60,614 nt of DNA from Syntrophomonadaceae bacterium (lineage in GTDB: Bacteria > Bacillota > DSM-12270 > Thermacetogeniales > Thermacetogeniaceae). The position numbers were made by a program, and so were the translations under genes. The notes beneath the pieces are model-generated. The model had not been told where the DNA came from and made no database searches. It worked only from the letters and a program-made list of their open reading frames with translations. The stretch spans positions 1 through 60,614 of the forward strand of contig DULK01000062.1 in the NCBI GenBank assembly GCA_012840385.1, written 5' to 3'. Positions 21,330-34,125 of this stretch are shown piece by piece; position 1 is the stretch's first letter; every line of letters starts with the position of its first letter.

Positions 21330-22409
21330 TCAAAGGATCTTATTCAGTTCGCCTTTCAGGTGGTCGATGACCGCCACCGGCCTGGGATTAATTCCGTAGA
21401 GAAGAGCCAGGTAAACGCTGGTGTAGTCGCCGAGGTATATCAATGAAAAGATCCTGGACAGCAAAGTAGAGCCTTCTCCCCGGAACTCGTCGATTCCGGC
21501 AACCTTATCCGCAATCAGGCCTTTGGTGATCTCGATGCGCGCCTGCACCCTCGGGTGGTCGGCGTTATCGCGGAGGAAAATCACCGCCAGCGAGCGCAGG
21601 AGCTCCGGCGGGGCCTCAAACCCGACGATTTCATTGTGGTTCATTTCGGGAAACACGTTGCAGTAGGCAAGAGCCTTGGCGTTTTCGTTGATCTGCCCCT
21701 TCCAGCGGGTGGCGACCACCTCGGTGGTATAGCCGGAGCCGTAAACCACCGGGATCCTGCCGTAAAGGCGCAGGGCCAGATCCTTCGCCCGGTTCTTCTC
21801 CCTGGGAGTCGCAGGCTCCAGCTCCTCCCGGGTTCTGCGTAAGATCTCCACAAGTTCCTCTCCGGCCTCTTCCTCAAAGGAAATAATGCCTAAACGGGCG
21901 AGCACCAGGAGCACCGGCAAAGAGAGATAACCTACGGATGATCGGGGAGGAAGGCCTGCCGGCACCCTGATCAAGGGAACACCGTCTCTCCGGGCAAGTT
22001 CCGCCAGCTTTCCACCCGTGGTCAGGACAATACGCCCCGCCCCTTTTCTTCCCGCATCCTCGTAGGCGCTCAGGGTCTCTTCCGTATTGCCGGAATAGCT
22101 GGTCAGAAAGACGAGGGTTTCCTCATTCACATAAGCCGGCAACAGGTAATCCCGGACAACCGCCACAGGGACCCTCGCCTGCCGGGCCACCAGAACCCGC
22201 ACCAGGTCGCCGCCGATGGCAGAACCACCCAGCCCGCCCATGACTACCTGACGCGGCTTTTTCAGGTCGGGAAGTGGAGCCTCATATCCCAACCGCAATG
22301 CCGCCTCGCACTGCTCCGGGAGGCCGGCCAGGGTTTCCAGCATTCCGTCAGGATCTCTCTCCTGCAGAACACTGCCGTCATCCAAAATCCTTTCCAGTTC
22401 GCGGTCCAT
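21330..22409 (-). CDS. Bifunctional phosphoglucose/phosphomannose isomerase
   Basis: Interconverts glucose 6-phosphate, mannose 6-phosphate and fructose 6-phosphate. The 359-residue product has two SIS folds. The first shows VVMGGLGGSAIGGDLVRVL and FLTSYSGNTEETL, the second YTTEVVATRWKGQINENAKA and FPEMNHNEIVGFE, as in the archaeal/clostridial bifunctional family rather than classical Pgi. ATG 22409 is preferred because AAAGGAG lies 7 bases before it; the ATG two codons earlier abuts that site. It follows the glucokinase gene, linking hexose phosphorylation to glycolysis. Confidence 0.9.
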   Translation of the reverse strand: MDRELERILDDGSVLQERDPDGMLETLAGLPEQCEAALRLGYEAPLPDLKKPRQVVMGGLGGSAIGGDLVRVLVARQARVPVAVVRDYLLPAYVNEETLVFLTSYSGNTEETLSAYEDAGRKGAGRIVLTTGGKLAELARRDGVPLIRVPAGLPPRSSVGYLSLPVLLVLARLGIISFEEEAGEELVEILRRTREELEPATPREKNRAKDLALRLYGRIPVVYGSGYTTEVVATRWKGQINENAKALAYCNVFPEMNHNEIVGFEAPPELLRSLAVIFLRDNADHPRVQARIEITKGLIADKVAGIDEFRGEGSTLLSRIFSLIYLGDYTSVYLALLYGINPRPVAVIDHLKGELNKIL

Positions 22410-22461
22410 TCCCATACTCCTTTCGCCGGATTATAACCCAACACAAACCAATGGAATCTCA

Positions 22462-23433
22462 CTAACCCCTCTCTGCCAGTTTTCGCCGGGCATAGGCAGC
22501 TGCCCCCAATACCCCCGCCCGGCCCAGCAAAGCCGCCGGGACGATTTTCAACGATTCCCTGAAGGCAGGCAGAACGCGAAGATGAGCCTCTTTTTCCACC
22601 GGGTCCAGGAGCAACATCCCCGCCCCGCGGGCAACTCCTCCACCGACCACAAACAGGGAGGGGTTAAGCAGGGTGCAGATGTTGGCAATTGCCATTCCCA
22701 GGTAGCGCCCTGCCGTTTCCAGAATTTCCTTTGCTTCTGGGTCCCCCTCCTGCGCCGCCCGGGTAACTGCAGGAGCATCCACCTCCTCGGGAGACCCTCC
22801 GGCCACCTGCAGGATTTTATTACCGTTTCCGGCAGCAATCAACTCCATGGCTCTCTGCTTAATGGCCCGTCCCGATGCCACAGCCTCAAGGCACCCTCTG
22901 TTCCCGCAGGAACAGGCCGGCCCGCCGGGGGCCACCACCATGTGCCCGATCTCACCCGCACCGCCGAAGGCACCGGAATAGATATCCCCGTTGAGGATGA
23001 GGCCTCCACCCACCCCGGTGCTGACCGTAATATAAACGATGTGGTCATGCCCGCGGCCTGCCCCGTAAAGGTGCTCCGCCAGGGCGGCGAGATTGGCGTC
23101 ATTCTCCAGAAAAACCGGAAGCCCCAGGGCGTCCTGCAGGATCTCCTTTAAATTTACATTGCGCCACTGCAGGTTGGGGGCGAAAATGATCCGCCCCGTC
23201 ACGGGGTCCAGGGGGCCCGGCGCTCCCACCCCCAGGGCCATGACGGCTCCCTCCCGCAGGGGGCCGGCAGGAGTCACCGCCTCCAGGCTGGCCAGGATGT
23301 TGGCAATCACCCGCTTTTGTCCGAGGGCAGCTTCCGTAGGACGCACATCCCTCCTGAGGATCCGTTCACCCGGCCCAACGAGGGCCGAGTATATCTTGGT
23401 ACCGCCCAGGTCAACAGCCAGTACGAGATTCAT
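22462..23433 (-). CDS. ROK family glucokinase
   Basis: Phosphorylates glucose with ATP. The 323-residue product shows the ATP loop LAVDLGGTKIYSALVG at the N-terminus, the second phosphate motif in TVSTGVGGGLILNGDIYSG, the catalytic region GAGEIGHMVV and the ROK zinc motif CSCGNRGCLEAVASG. The start MNLVLAVD at 23433 fits the family; a GTG five codons earlier is an alternative. It lies between a HAD phosphatase and the bifunctional isomerase. Confidence 0.9.
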   Translation of the reverse strand: MNLVLAVDLGGTKIYSALVGPGERILRRDVRPTEAALGQKRVIANILASLEAVTPAGPLREGAVMALGVGAPGPLDPVTGRIIFAPNLQWRNVNLKEILQDALGLPVFLENDANLAALAEHLYGAGRGHDHIVYITVSTGVGGGLILNGDIYSGAFGGAGEIGHMVVAPGGPACSCGNRGCLEAVASGRAIKQRAMELIAAGNGNKILQVAGGSPEEVDAPAVTRAAQEGDPEAKEILETAGRYLGMAIANICTLLNPSLFVVGGGVARGAGMLLLDPVEKEAHLRVLPAFRESLKIVPAALLGRAGVLGAAAYARRKLAERG

Positions 23434-23513
23434 GATCCTACCCACCACTTTACCGTATATGCTCTATTTTATCCGATTATTTTATCTTTCTTGCCTTTGC
23501 CAGGGAAAAACAG

Positions 23514-24326
23514 TTAGCTGAGGACGAGCTTCTCAAGGGCTTCGGCCACGCCGTCATCGTTGTTGGAGGAGGTAACATAACGGGCGCGGCTGCGCACTTC
23601 GGGACGGGCGTTGGCCACGGCCACCCCGATCCCGGCAAACTCAAGCATTTCCAGGTCGTTGAAGCTGTCCCCGAAGGCCATGATCTCTTCCCTCTCCGCC
23701 TTCAGCCAAGCGGCCAGTTCCCGCAGGGCAACGCCCTTTGTAGCGTCCGGGTGGCTCACTTCCAGGTAAAGAGGCTTTGACTTGGTAAGATGTGCCACAA
23801 GCCTTTCGGCATCCAGGATTTCCCTGAGCTCTGCGAAATAAGTATCGATCACCGGCTCCTCCTCGATCATCAGAAGCTTCATGGGAGCCCCCTGTACAAG
23901 AAGTTCCTCCAGGTCGGATACCCGGTTAAAGGGCACGCCCGCCAGGGAGGCATAATGCTCACCCTGAGGGGTGATCCTCTCCACATATAACCTGTCGTTC
24001 AGGTAAAAATTGACCTGCATCTTTTTCTCACGCCCAAAGGCGATCACCCGGCGGGCCACCTCCGGGGAAAGGGGGCGGTGATAGACGACCTCTCCGGACA
24101 GGGCGTTTTTAACCAGGGCACCCTGGTAGGTGATGAGGGGGATGTCGAAACCGAGCATTTCCGCATAGGGCCTTGCGGAGGGGAACATCCGGCCTGTAGC
24201 CAGGGTCACCGCAATCCCCATCTTCCTTACTCTTTTTAACACGGCCTGCGTCCGCCGGGAGATGGTCAGATCGTCCCGGAGGAGGGTGTCATCCAGATCT
24301 ATGGCAACCAGTTTGATATTGCTCAT
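23514..24326 (-). CDS. Cof-type HAD-IIB hydrolase
   Basis: A 270-residue HAD phosphatase, probably acting on sugar phosphates or related metabolites. Motif I is AIDLDDTLL near residue 10, the second region is VTLATGRMFPSARPY, and motif IV is AFGDSFNDLEMLEFAG followed by VANARPEVRSRARYVT, typical of the Cof/YidA type with an inserted cap domain between. Its start overlaps the uvrC stop (GAATGA), so it is co-translated with uvrC. The exact substrate cannot be read from sequence. Confidence 0.9.
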   Translation of the reverse strand: MSNIKLVAIDLDDTLLRDDLTISRRTQAVLKRVRKMGIAVTLATGRMFPSARPYAEMLGFDIPLITYQGALVKNALSGEVVYHRPLSPEVARRVIAFGREKKMQVNFYLNDRLYVERITPQGEHYASLAGVPFNRVSDLEELLVQGAPMKLLMIEEEPVIDTYFAELREILDAERLVAHLTKSKPLYLEVSHPDATKGVALRELAAWLKAEREEIMAFGDSFNDLEMLEFAGIGVAVANARPEVRSRARYVTSSNNDDGVAEALEKLVLS

Positions 24327-26125
24327 TCTTTCGCCTCCTCACCATGCAGGTAATCGTACAGGGCCGCCGCCGCTTTCCTGTTCATGCCCGGCACGGCCGC
24401 CAGGTCTTCCAGGCTTGCTTCCCGGATGCGTGCCAGGGAACCGAAGTGTTTCAGGAGGACGGCCTGCCTCTTTTTCCCGATCCCCGGTACCTCTCCGAGG
24501 AGAGAGGCATTTGCCTTCTTGCGACGCAGCTTTTCCTGGTATGAGTGGGCAAACCGGTGCGCCTCGTCCCGGGCCTGCTGTAGAAGTTGCAGCCCCGGGT
24601 GGCTGCGGGGGAGGCGGATCGGGGCGATGCGCCCCGGACAGAAGATCTGCTCTTCCTCTTTCGCCAGGGCCGCCAGTTCCACTTCCGTGCAGTTCATCTG
24701 GCGCAGAACGGCCTCCGCGGCGTGCAGCTGCCCCCTGCCCCCGTCGATCACCAGGAGGTCGGGAAGAGGATCCTGGGGGGCGCGGCCGAGGCGGCGCCTT
24801 ACCACTTCCTGAACCGCGGCGTAGTCGTCCCCCGGTGCACCGTTGCGAATCCTGTAGTGCCGGTAGCCCTTCTTGTCCGGCTGCCCGTCGCTGAAACATA
24901 CCAGCGAGCCCACCGTCTCCTGACCACCGAAGTGAGAAATGTCAATACACTCCAGCCTGCGGGGATACCTCTTCAGCCCCAGGGCGTTCTGGAGTTCCAG
25001 CACCTGAGCGCGCCCCTTCTCCCGGGACTGCAGGGTGCGCCTGTTGTGCCGCTCTGCCTTGAGGGTGGCGTTTTCCAGGGCTAGCCGGACCAGTTCCCTC
25101 CCTCTGCCGCGCCTCGGGTGGCGGATCTCCACCTTCCCTCCCCGCAGCCTTCTGAGCCACTCAGCCAGGAGGTTCGCCTCGGGGAGCGGGTGGCTCACCA
25201 GCACGGTGGCAGGTATATCCCTGCCGGGGTTGTAATACTGTTTCATGAAAGACCCCAGCACCTCTCCCGGGGCAAGCCCTTCCGTTCCCGTCAGGAAGTA
25301 ATGCTCCTCCGCCACAACCTTGCCTCCCCGGACCCGGAAGAGCAGGACGCACTCCTCGTTCAGGTAACTACCCACCGCCAGGACGTCCTGGTCCGGGCCG
25401 GAGGCGCTGGCAACCCGCTGCTGTTCCCGAACCCTGCGCAGGGCTGCCAGCTGGTCCCGGATCCGGGCCGCCCTCTCGAAGTCCAGGGCCCGGGCGGCCT
25501 CCTGCATCTGTCTCTCCAGCCGCTTTTCCACCTCCCGGGTGTTCCCCTCCAGAAAAAGCACAAGCTGGTCGATCACTTCCCGGTAGGCCTCGGGCGAGAC
25601 GCTCCCGGTACAGGGCGCCAGGCACTGCCGGATCTGGGCGTTCAGGCACGGCCTGCTGCGCGGGACGAGGGATTTGTCTGAACAGGAACGGAAGGGAAAG
25701 AGCCTGCGCAGCAGCCTGACGGTCTCCCTGACCGCGCTGACGTCGGGATAGGGGCCGAAGTAGCGCGACCCGTCCCTGACCAGGTTGCGGGTGATCATCA
25801 CCCGCGGGAACCGGTCGGCAGTTATCCGCAGATAGGGGTAGGATTTGTCATCTTTCAAATTGATATTGTATTTCGGCCGGTATTCCTTGATTAAGTTGCA
25901 CTCCAGGATGAGGGCCTCCACTTCGGAGTCGGTGACGATGTACTCGAAACGGGCGGCCTCCTCCACGAGCCGCCGGACCCGCTCGCCGTGCCCCTTCCCC
26001 TGGAAATAAGAACGAAGGCGGTTCTTCAAGGAAACCGCCTTGCCGACGTAGATCACCGCACCCGCCTGGTTGCGGAAAAGATAGACACCCGGCCTTTCGG
26101 GAACAAGTTCCAGCTCTGTCTTCAT
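24323..26125 (-). CDS. uvrC: Excinuclease ABC subunit C
   Basis: UvrC makes both incisions around DNA damage after UvrA and UvrB have marked the site. The 600-residue product has an N-terminal GIY-YIG nuclease (PGVYLFRNQAGAVIYVGKAV), a UVR motif (EAARALDFERAARIRDQL) that contacts UvrB, an RNase H-like second nuclease (ECIDISHFGGQETVGSLV) and a C-terminal helix-hairpin-helix pair (LLGEVPGIGKKRQAVLLKHF). It lies about 220 bp behind uvrA. Confidence 0.96.
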   Translation of the reverse strand: MKTELELVPERPGVYLFRNQAGAVIYVGKAVSLKNRLRSYFQGKGHGERVRRLVEEAARFEYIVTDSEVEALILECNLIKEYRPKYNINLKDDKSYPYLRITADRFPRVMITRNLVRDGSRYFGPYPDVSAVRETVRLLRRLFPFRSCSDKSLVPRSRPCLNAQIRQCLAPCTGSVSPEAYREVIDQLVLFLEGNTREVEKRLERQMQEAARALDFERAARIRDQLAALRRVREQQRVASASGPDQDVLAVGSYLNEECVLLFRVRGGKVVAEEHYFLTGTEGLAPGEVLGSFMKQYYNPGRDIPATVLVSHPLPEANLLAEWLRRLRGGKVEIRHPRRGRGRELVRLALENATLKAERHNRRTLQSREKGRAQVLELQNALGLKRYPRRLECIDISHFGGQETVGSLVCFSDGQPDKKGYRHYRIRNGAPGDDYAAVQEVVRRRLGRAPQDPLPDLLVIDGGRGQLHAAEAVLRQMNCTEVELAALAKEEEQIFCPGRIAPIRLPRSHPGLQLLQQARDEAHRFAHSYQEKLRRKKANASLLGEVPGIGKKRQAVLLKHFGSLARIREASLEDLAAVPGMNRKAAAALYDYLHGEEAKE

Positions 26126-26159
26126 TTCCCTTCCCACCGTTTTAAATAACCATCATCTA

Positions 26160-26346
26160 CCGATACCGCCATATAAGATGCGGCCGGTTTTTCAGCAAAG
26201 CGACGCACTTAGCTGCCCAAACGGCGCCGATCTAGGGTGAGAAGCCACCGAAACACCTCCGCAGCGGCCCCTGAAGGTTGCGAAAGCCGGCAGCTTCCGA
26301 TCGTTCCAAACCCAACCGTAGTACCGGAGCAAGCGTTTAAATTTAA
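26160..26346. repeat. Possible decayed copy of the foldback repeat
   Basis: The uvrA-uvrC gap carries CCGGAGCAAGCGTTTAAATT, resembling CGGGAGCGAGTGTTTAAATT at 21202-21221, and CACCTCCGCAG near a GGCC run, like the inverse of the module start. The match is short and by eye only. Confidence 0.25.
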
Positions 26347-26349
26347 CTA

Positions 26350-31256
<4,907 letters not shown>

Positions 31257-31340
31257 AAAAAAACACCTTCTCAGGAAAGCCAAGTCATCTATTCTCTATC
31301 CAATTAAAAATGGGGCTTTCACCCCGCTGCACTGCTGATG

Positions 31341-31352
31341 GAACATTATTTC
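31341..31352. promoter_or_regulatory. LexA-like box before uvrB
   Basis: GAACATTATTTC matches the DinR/LexA palindrome GAAC-N4-GTTC at all but one position (GTTC becomes TTTC). It shares the left half with the clear boxes at dinB in this window. Confidence 0.4.
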
Positions 31353-31414
31353 TCCAGGAGGTTAACCCCCTCTAGCTATCTCTTGCAACACCTCTCGGGG
31401 TCTATTCACCCCGG

Positions 31415-31423
31415 ATTATACCA
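31415..31423 (-). promoter_or_regulatory. Extended -10 promoter candidate for uvrB
   Basis: TGGTATAAT on the minus strand is a TGn-extended -10 element; there is no good -35 at the usual distance. Confidence 0.4.
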
Positions 31424-31500
31424 TAAAAGGCCCGGACCCGCCACTTGGAGGCCTGTATCTATGGCTTTTTATACAGGATGATTGTTGCTACAAACCACAG

Positions 31501-31526
31501 AAAAAGGGCTGCAAAAACAAGCCCTT
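31501..31526 (-). terminator. Terminator of the tRNA gene
   Basis: On the minus strand AAGGGCT and AGCCCTT pair around TGTTTTTGC and are followed by TTTTT. It lies about 40 nt after the encoded CCA. Confidence 0.75.
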
Positions 31527-31565
31527 GCAGCCGCAGGAAAATTGCTAATGCAGGCAGTTCCCTTT

Positions 31566-31661
31566 TGGAGGGGAGAAGTCGGAATCGAACCGACACCCTC
31601 CTGCTCTACAGGTTGGGCCAACGGGTTTGCAGCCCGTGGGGGGACCATCCCCGTTCTCCCC
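31566..31661 (-). tRNA. tRNA-Cys(GCA) with tRNA-Sec-like architecture
   Basis: A 96-nt tRNA on the minus strand. The acceptor stem is 8 bp (GGGGAGAA with TTCTCCCC), followed by discriminator U73 and an encoded CCA (31569-31566). The T arm is GTCGG-TTCGATT-CCGAC, giving an 8+5 acceptor branch as in bacterial tRNA-Sec. The D arm is short (GGGG-ATGGT-CCCC). The anticodon arm is ACGGG-CTGCAAA-CCCGT with anticodon GCA, reading Cys codons. A long variable arm (CCC, then CCTG-TAGAG-CAGG, then GGG) is unlike ordinary tRNA-Cys. U73 plus GCA are the main CysRS identity elements, while tRNA-Sec has G73 and anticodon UCA. I infer cysteine charging, but SerRS or SelA use is not excluded. Flanked by its own promoter and terminator. 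Confidence 0.9.
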
Positions 31662-31667
31662 ACATAA

Positions 31668-31698
31668 ATTATATAAATAAACATATGTTATTTGTCAA
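31668..31698 (-). promoter_or_regulatory. Promoter of the tRNA gene
   Basis: Consensus TTGACA (31698-31693), then TATATA at 17 bp or TATAAT at 19 bp, ending a few bases before the tRNA 5' end. The mature tRNA must therefore start almost at the transcript start. Confidence 0.75.
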
Positions 31699-31724
31699 AT
31701 AATATATAGTTATATGTAATGCCG

Positions 31725-31755
31725 TAAAAAGAGGCTGCTGTTTGCAGCTCTTTTT
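31725..31755. terminator. Terminator after the PRK06851-like gene
   Basis: AAAAAGAGCTGC and GCAGCCTCTTTTT form an A/T-flanked hairpin just downstream of the minus-strand gene that ends at 31770. Confidence 0.7.
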
Positions 31756-31769
31756 GACACCTAAAATTT

Positions 31770-32840
31770 TTAGGGATTGGCAATCTCCTTTAAGAATCTG
31801 GAGACAAAGGCGGCAACATCCTGTCCGGAAACCCCGCTGGGCACCGCAGATTTCTGGGAACGTCTCAAGGCGCGCCCGGCAGCCTTTAAAAGGTCGTCCA
31901 GTTCCGCCTGTTTTCCGTTTGTCCTGGCCGCGTGCGCAAAAGCACTTCCCCCACCCTGATATCCTGCAAGATCACAGACGATATCCCCCGGCAAAGGGGA
32001 AAGTGCAAAACCACACGTCCCGTCAACAACCGCCAGGCCGATCTCGGGAAAGATCAATGCTACCAGGTATCCAGGATCGATATAAGAGTGATAGGCTTCA
32101 ACATCCCAGTGCCGGCTCAGGCCCCGGAACAGTGCGTCCTGCATAACCGGACCGCCCGTGCCCGGAACGCCCCTGATAAAATACCGCTTCCTGCAGCCGG
32201 AGGTAAGGTGATCGATAAGGTCAACAGGCCCCTCCGCAGTCACAGTCCCCGCAAAGAAATGTTTGAGGCGAGATGGTTTTTCGAGAAGCTCCTTCATCCA
32301 ACCGGCACCCGGCCAATGGGAGACACGCCCCGCACTATGCAGGCGAAAGAATGCACAGGTATCTTCCCATATTCTGGCAGCTTCCTCCAAAAGCCTCATG
32401 GCCTCCAACCTGCTCTGCAGTTCCTCCTCGCCGGAATCCTGCTTTGGCCGGTGTGCCTGCCGGGGGAGATCGATCTCAACCACCCGGAGGAATGGAGAAG
32501 AGGAAACTCCATACAATCCGGTACAGGATTGATCCAGAATTGCCGCTCTCAAAGGCCGGACCACCAACCCTTCGAGAGCCAGCTGGCTCCCCGGCCTGTG
32601 GCAGTAATTTATCTGGTAGCCGCGTTCCGTAAGAGCATGGCCAACCAGGCGCAGGAATACACTCTTATCGCCCGGCGAGGATCCTCGCAGCAGGTAAAGG
32701 TGTTGTAAATCTGCCAGAACCTCCCCCCAGAAAGAATGAAATCCTTTTCCTGTCAGGGCGCTTGCAAACAGGTGTTTATTCCCGTTCCCCATACTGAAGC
32801 CCATCCCTTTCCACCGGCGGGCATTCACCCCCTGTCTCAT
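31770..32840 (-). CDS. PRK06851-like P-loop protein with degenerate P-loops
   Basis: A 356-residue cytoplasmic protein with the two-module layout I know from the clostridial PRK06851 ATPase-like family: HLFASALTGKGFHSFW, then a P-loop position, then a 'HRPGSQLALEGLVVRPLRAAILD' type block (here from RPGSQLALEG). The layout is repeated as HFFAGTVTAEGPVDL, a second P-loop position and YIDPGYLVALIFPEIGLAVVD. Both P-loops deviate: GSSPGDKS lacks the Gly before Lys, and GVPGTGGP has lost Lys and Ser. ATP binding is therefore doubtful and the role unknown. The start is uncertain (32840, or ATG 32804 or 32795). It is transcribed toward the tRNA but terminates before it. Confidence 0.75.
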   Translation of the reverse strand: MRQGVNARRWKGMGFSMGNGNKHLFASALTGKGFHSFWGEVLADLQHLYLLRGSSPGDKSVFLRLVGHALTERGYQINYCHRPGSQLALEGLVVRPLRAAILDQSCTGLYGVSSSPFLRVVEIDLPRQAHRPKQDSGEEELQSRLEAMRLLEEAARIWEDTCAFFRLHSAGRVSHWPGAGWMKELLEKPSRLKHFFAGTVTAEGPVDLIDHLTSGCRKRYFIRGVPGTGGPVMQDALFRGLSRHWDVEAYHSYIDPGYLVALIFPEIGLAVVDGTCGFALSPLPGDIVCDLAGYQGGGSAFAHAARTNGKQAELDDLLKAAGRALRRSQKSAVPSGVSGQDVAAFVSRFLKEIANP

Positions 32841-32880
32841 CAGCTTTTACATTTTATTAAACAGAGGGTGAGAATGTGAA

Positions 32881-34113
32881 TTACCTCTTAAAAATACGGC
32901 GCGCTAAATTCCGGAGGGGGCTTCCCATGATATAGTTAACATTGGGGAGATCGCCCGGTTCCGGGACAGGAATCACCCCGAAAGGAGCGGTGGTTTGCCT
33001 GGTCAGATGAATCCTCCTGAGAGGGCCCGTGCCGCCGGCAACAAGAAGGGAGAAGGACGTACCTGCATGATCAAGAGCCTGGATGAATTCGTCGCGGGAG
33101 TTTACTGGAAACTCTCCCACACTGTAGATGATGTCCCCGGAACGAAGCCCGGCTGCTTCCGCGGGAGATCCCTTAACCACGTCCAGAACCATCATCCCCC
33201 GATGCGGTGGTACAAACCGCGGCTTTCCCCGAAGCTCCTCTCTGCGCCCGACGTAAATTACCAGTTCGTGCCCAAGAGGAGAAAACAGGGCCGGAAAGAC
33301 CGCCGCCTGAGGGACCCGGGAAGCGTATACGGAGAGACCCAACAGAACAAGGCTGAAAAGGGCGAGATGGAAGGCCGAACGCCTGACCTTTTCCCGGGGC
33401 AGGCGGGTGATGGCAAGCTCCCCGTAGCCGAGGGCGGCCACAACAGGGAAGATCCCGTAAACCAGGTCCCCGGCATTCCCGGCACCCGGTGGATGAATCA
33501 ACGGCCACCAGTCAGGCGTTTTTATGATCTCACCGGTGATCTGGTGGGGAACCCCTACCACCATGAGAACTGCCAGGGGAATTGGCCAGAACTTCTGGAG
33601 GTTAAAGGCCCCGACGACCCGATCTGTTTCCTTGCGGACATAGACCGGCAGGGGATCGATATGCCCGCTGGTCAGAATCAACACGCTCTCCACCAGGTGC
33701 AGCACGGCAATCAGGCCCATTAAAGCCGGGATATTTACCCGGGGGTGGCCCACCAGCAGTGAAACAACGGCGAGCAGGCCTCCGGCGTAGGAAAAGCACA
33801 GGAAGCGGGGGCTGAACAGCATGAGAACCAGGGCCAGCAGCCAGAGGTAACCGATTCCCACGTCGTTTATGGAAATCCCGAAAAAAATCATCACAAGGCT
33901 CCCTACCAGTCCTCCGATCAACCCGTAAATGACGGAGAGCGCCGCCACTCTCAGAGCAGAGCCGTCGGGTCCATAAAGCGACTCCTTGGTTCTCTGCATC
34001 CGCCGATACAGGTACCAGACCAGGAGGATAACCATCCAGAAAAAGGGTTGTGTGAGCACCCGCAGAAAAACTTGACCGATCTGCGGCAGGATCTGGCTCC
34101 AGGGAAAATCCAT
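32881..34113 (-). CDS. MinJ-like polytopic membrane protein with PDZ domain
   Basis: A 410-residue protein with about seven or eight membrane helices in the first 290 residues and a PDZ domain at about 300-385 (GMMVLDVVKGSPAEAAGLRSGDIIYSVGE). In Bacillus, MinJ (YvjD) has this architecture, lies beside ctpB and links DivIVA to MinCD at the septum. Here it follows ctpA by 12 bp, so a division-site role is a reasonable inference, but sequence similarity to MinJ cannot be measured here. GGAGGACCGG precedes the ATG. Confidence 0.8.
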   Translation of the reverse strand: MDFPWSQILPQIGQVFLRVLTQPFFWMVILLVWYLYRRMQRTKESLYGPDGSALRVAALSVIYGLIGGLVGSLVMIFFGISINDVGIGYLWLLALVLMLFSPRFLCFSYAGGLLAVVSLLVGHPRVNIPALMGLIAVLHLVESVLILTSGHIDPLPVYVRKETDRVVGAFNLQKFWPIPLAVLMVVGVPHQITGEIIKTPDWWPLIHPPGAGNAGDLVYGIFPVVAALGYGELAITRLPREKVRRSAFHLALFSLVLLGLSVYASRVPQAAVFPALFSPLGHELVIYVGRREELRGKPRFVPPHRGMMVLDVVKGSPAEAAGLRSGDIIYSVGEFPVNSRDEFIQALDHAGTSFSLLVAGGTGPLRRIHLTRQTTAPFGVIPVPEPGDLPNVNYIMGSPLRNLARRIFKR

Positions 34114-34125
34114 CGGCCGGTCCTC

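Larger units (their letters stand above)
31257..31500. other. uvrB upstream region
   Basis: No gene. It holds an extended -10 promoter candidate at 31415-31423, a LexA-like box at 31341-31352 and GC hairpins (GGGGTGAATAGACCCC near 31398-31413, GGGGCTTTCACCCC near 31312-31325). Confidence 0.5.

Noticed and set aside
20917-21333. 138-codon minus ORF inside the foldback
   Set aside because: The region is dominated by paired inverted repeats; the protein has no plausible fold or ribosome site.
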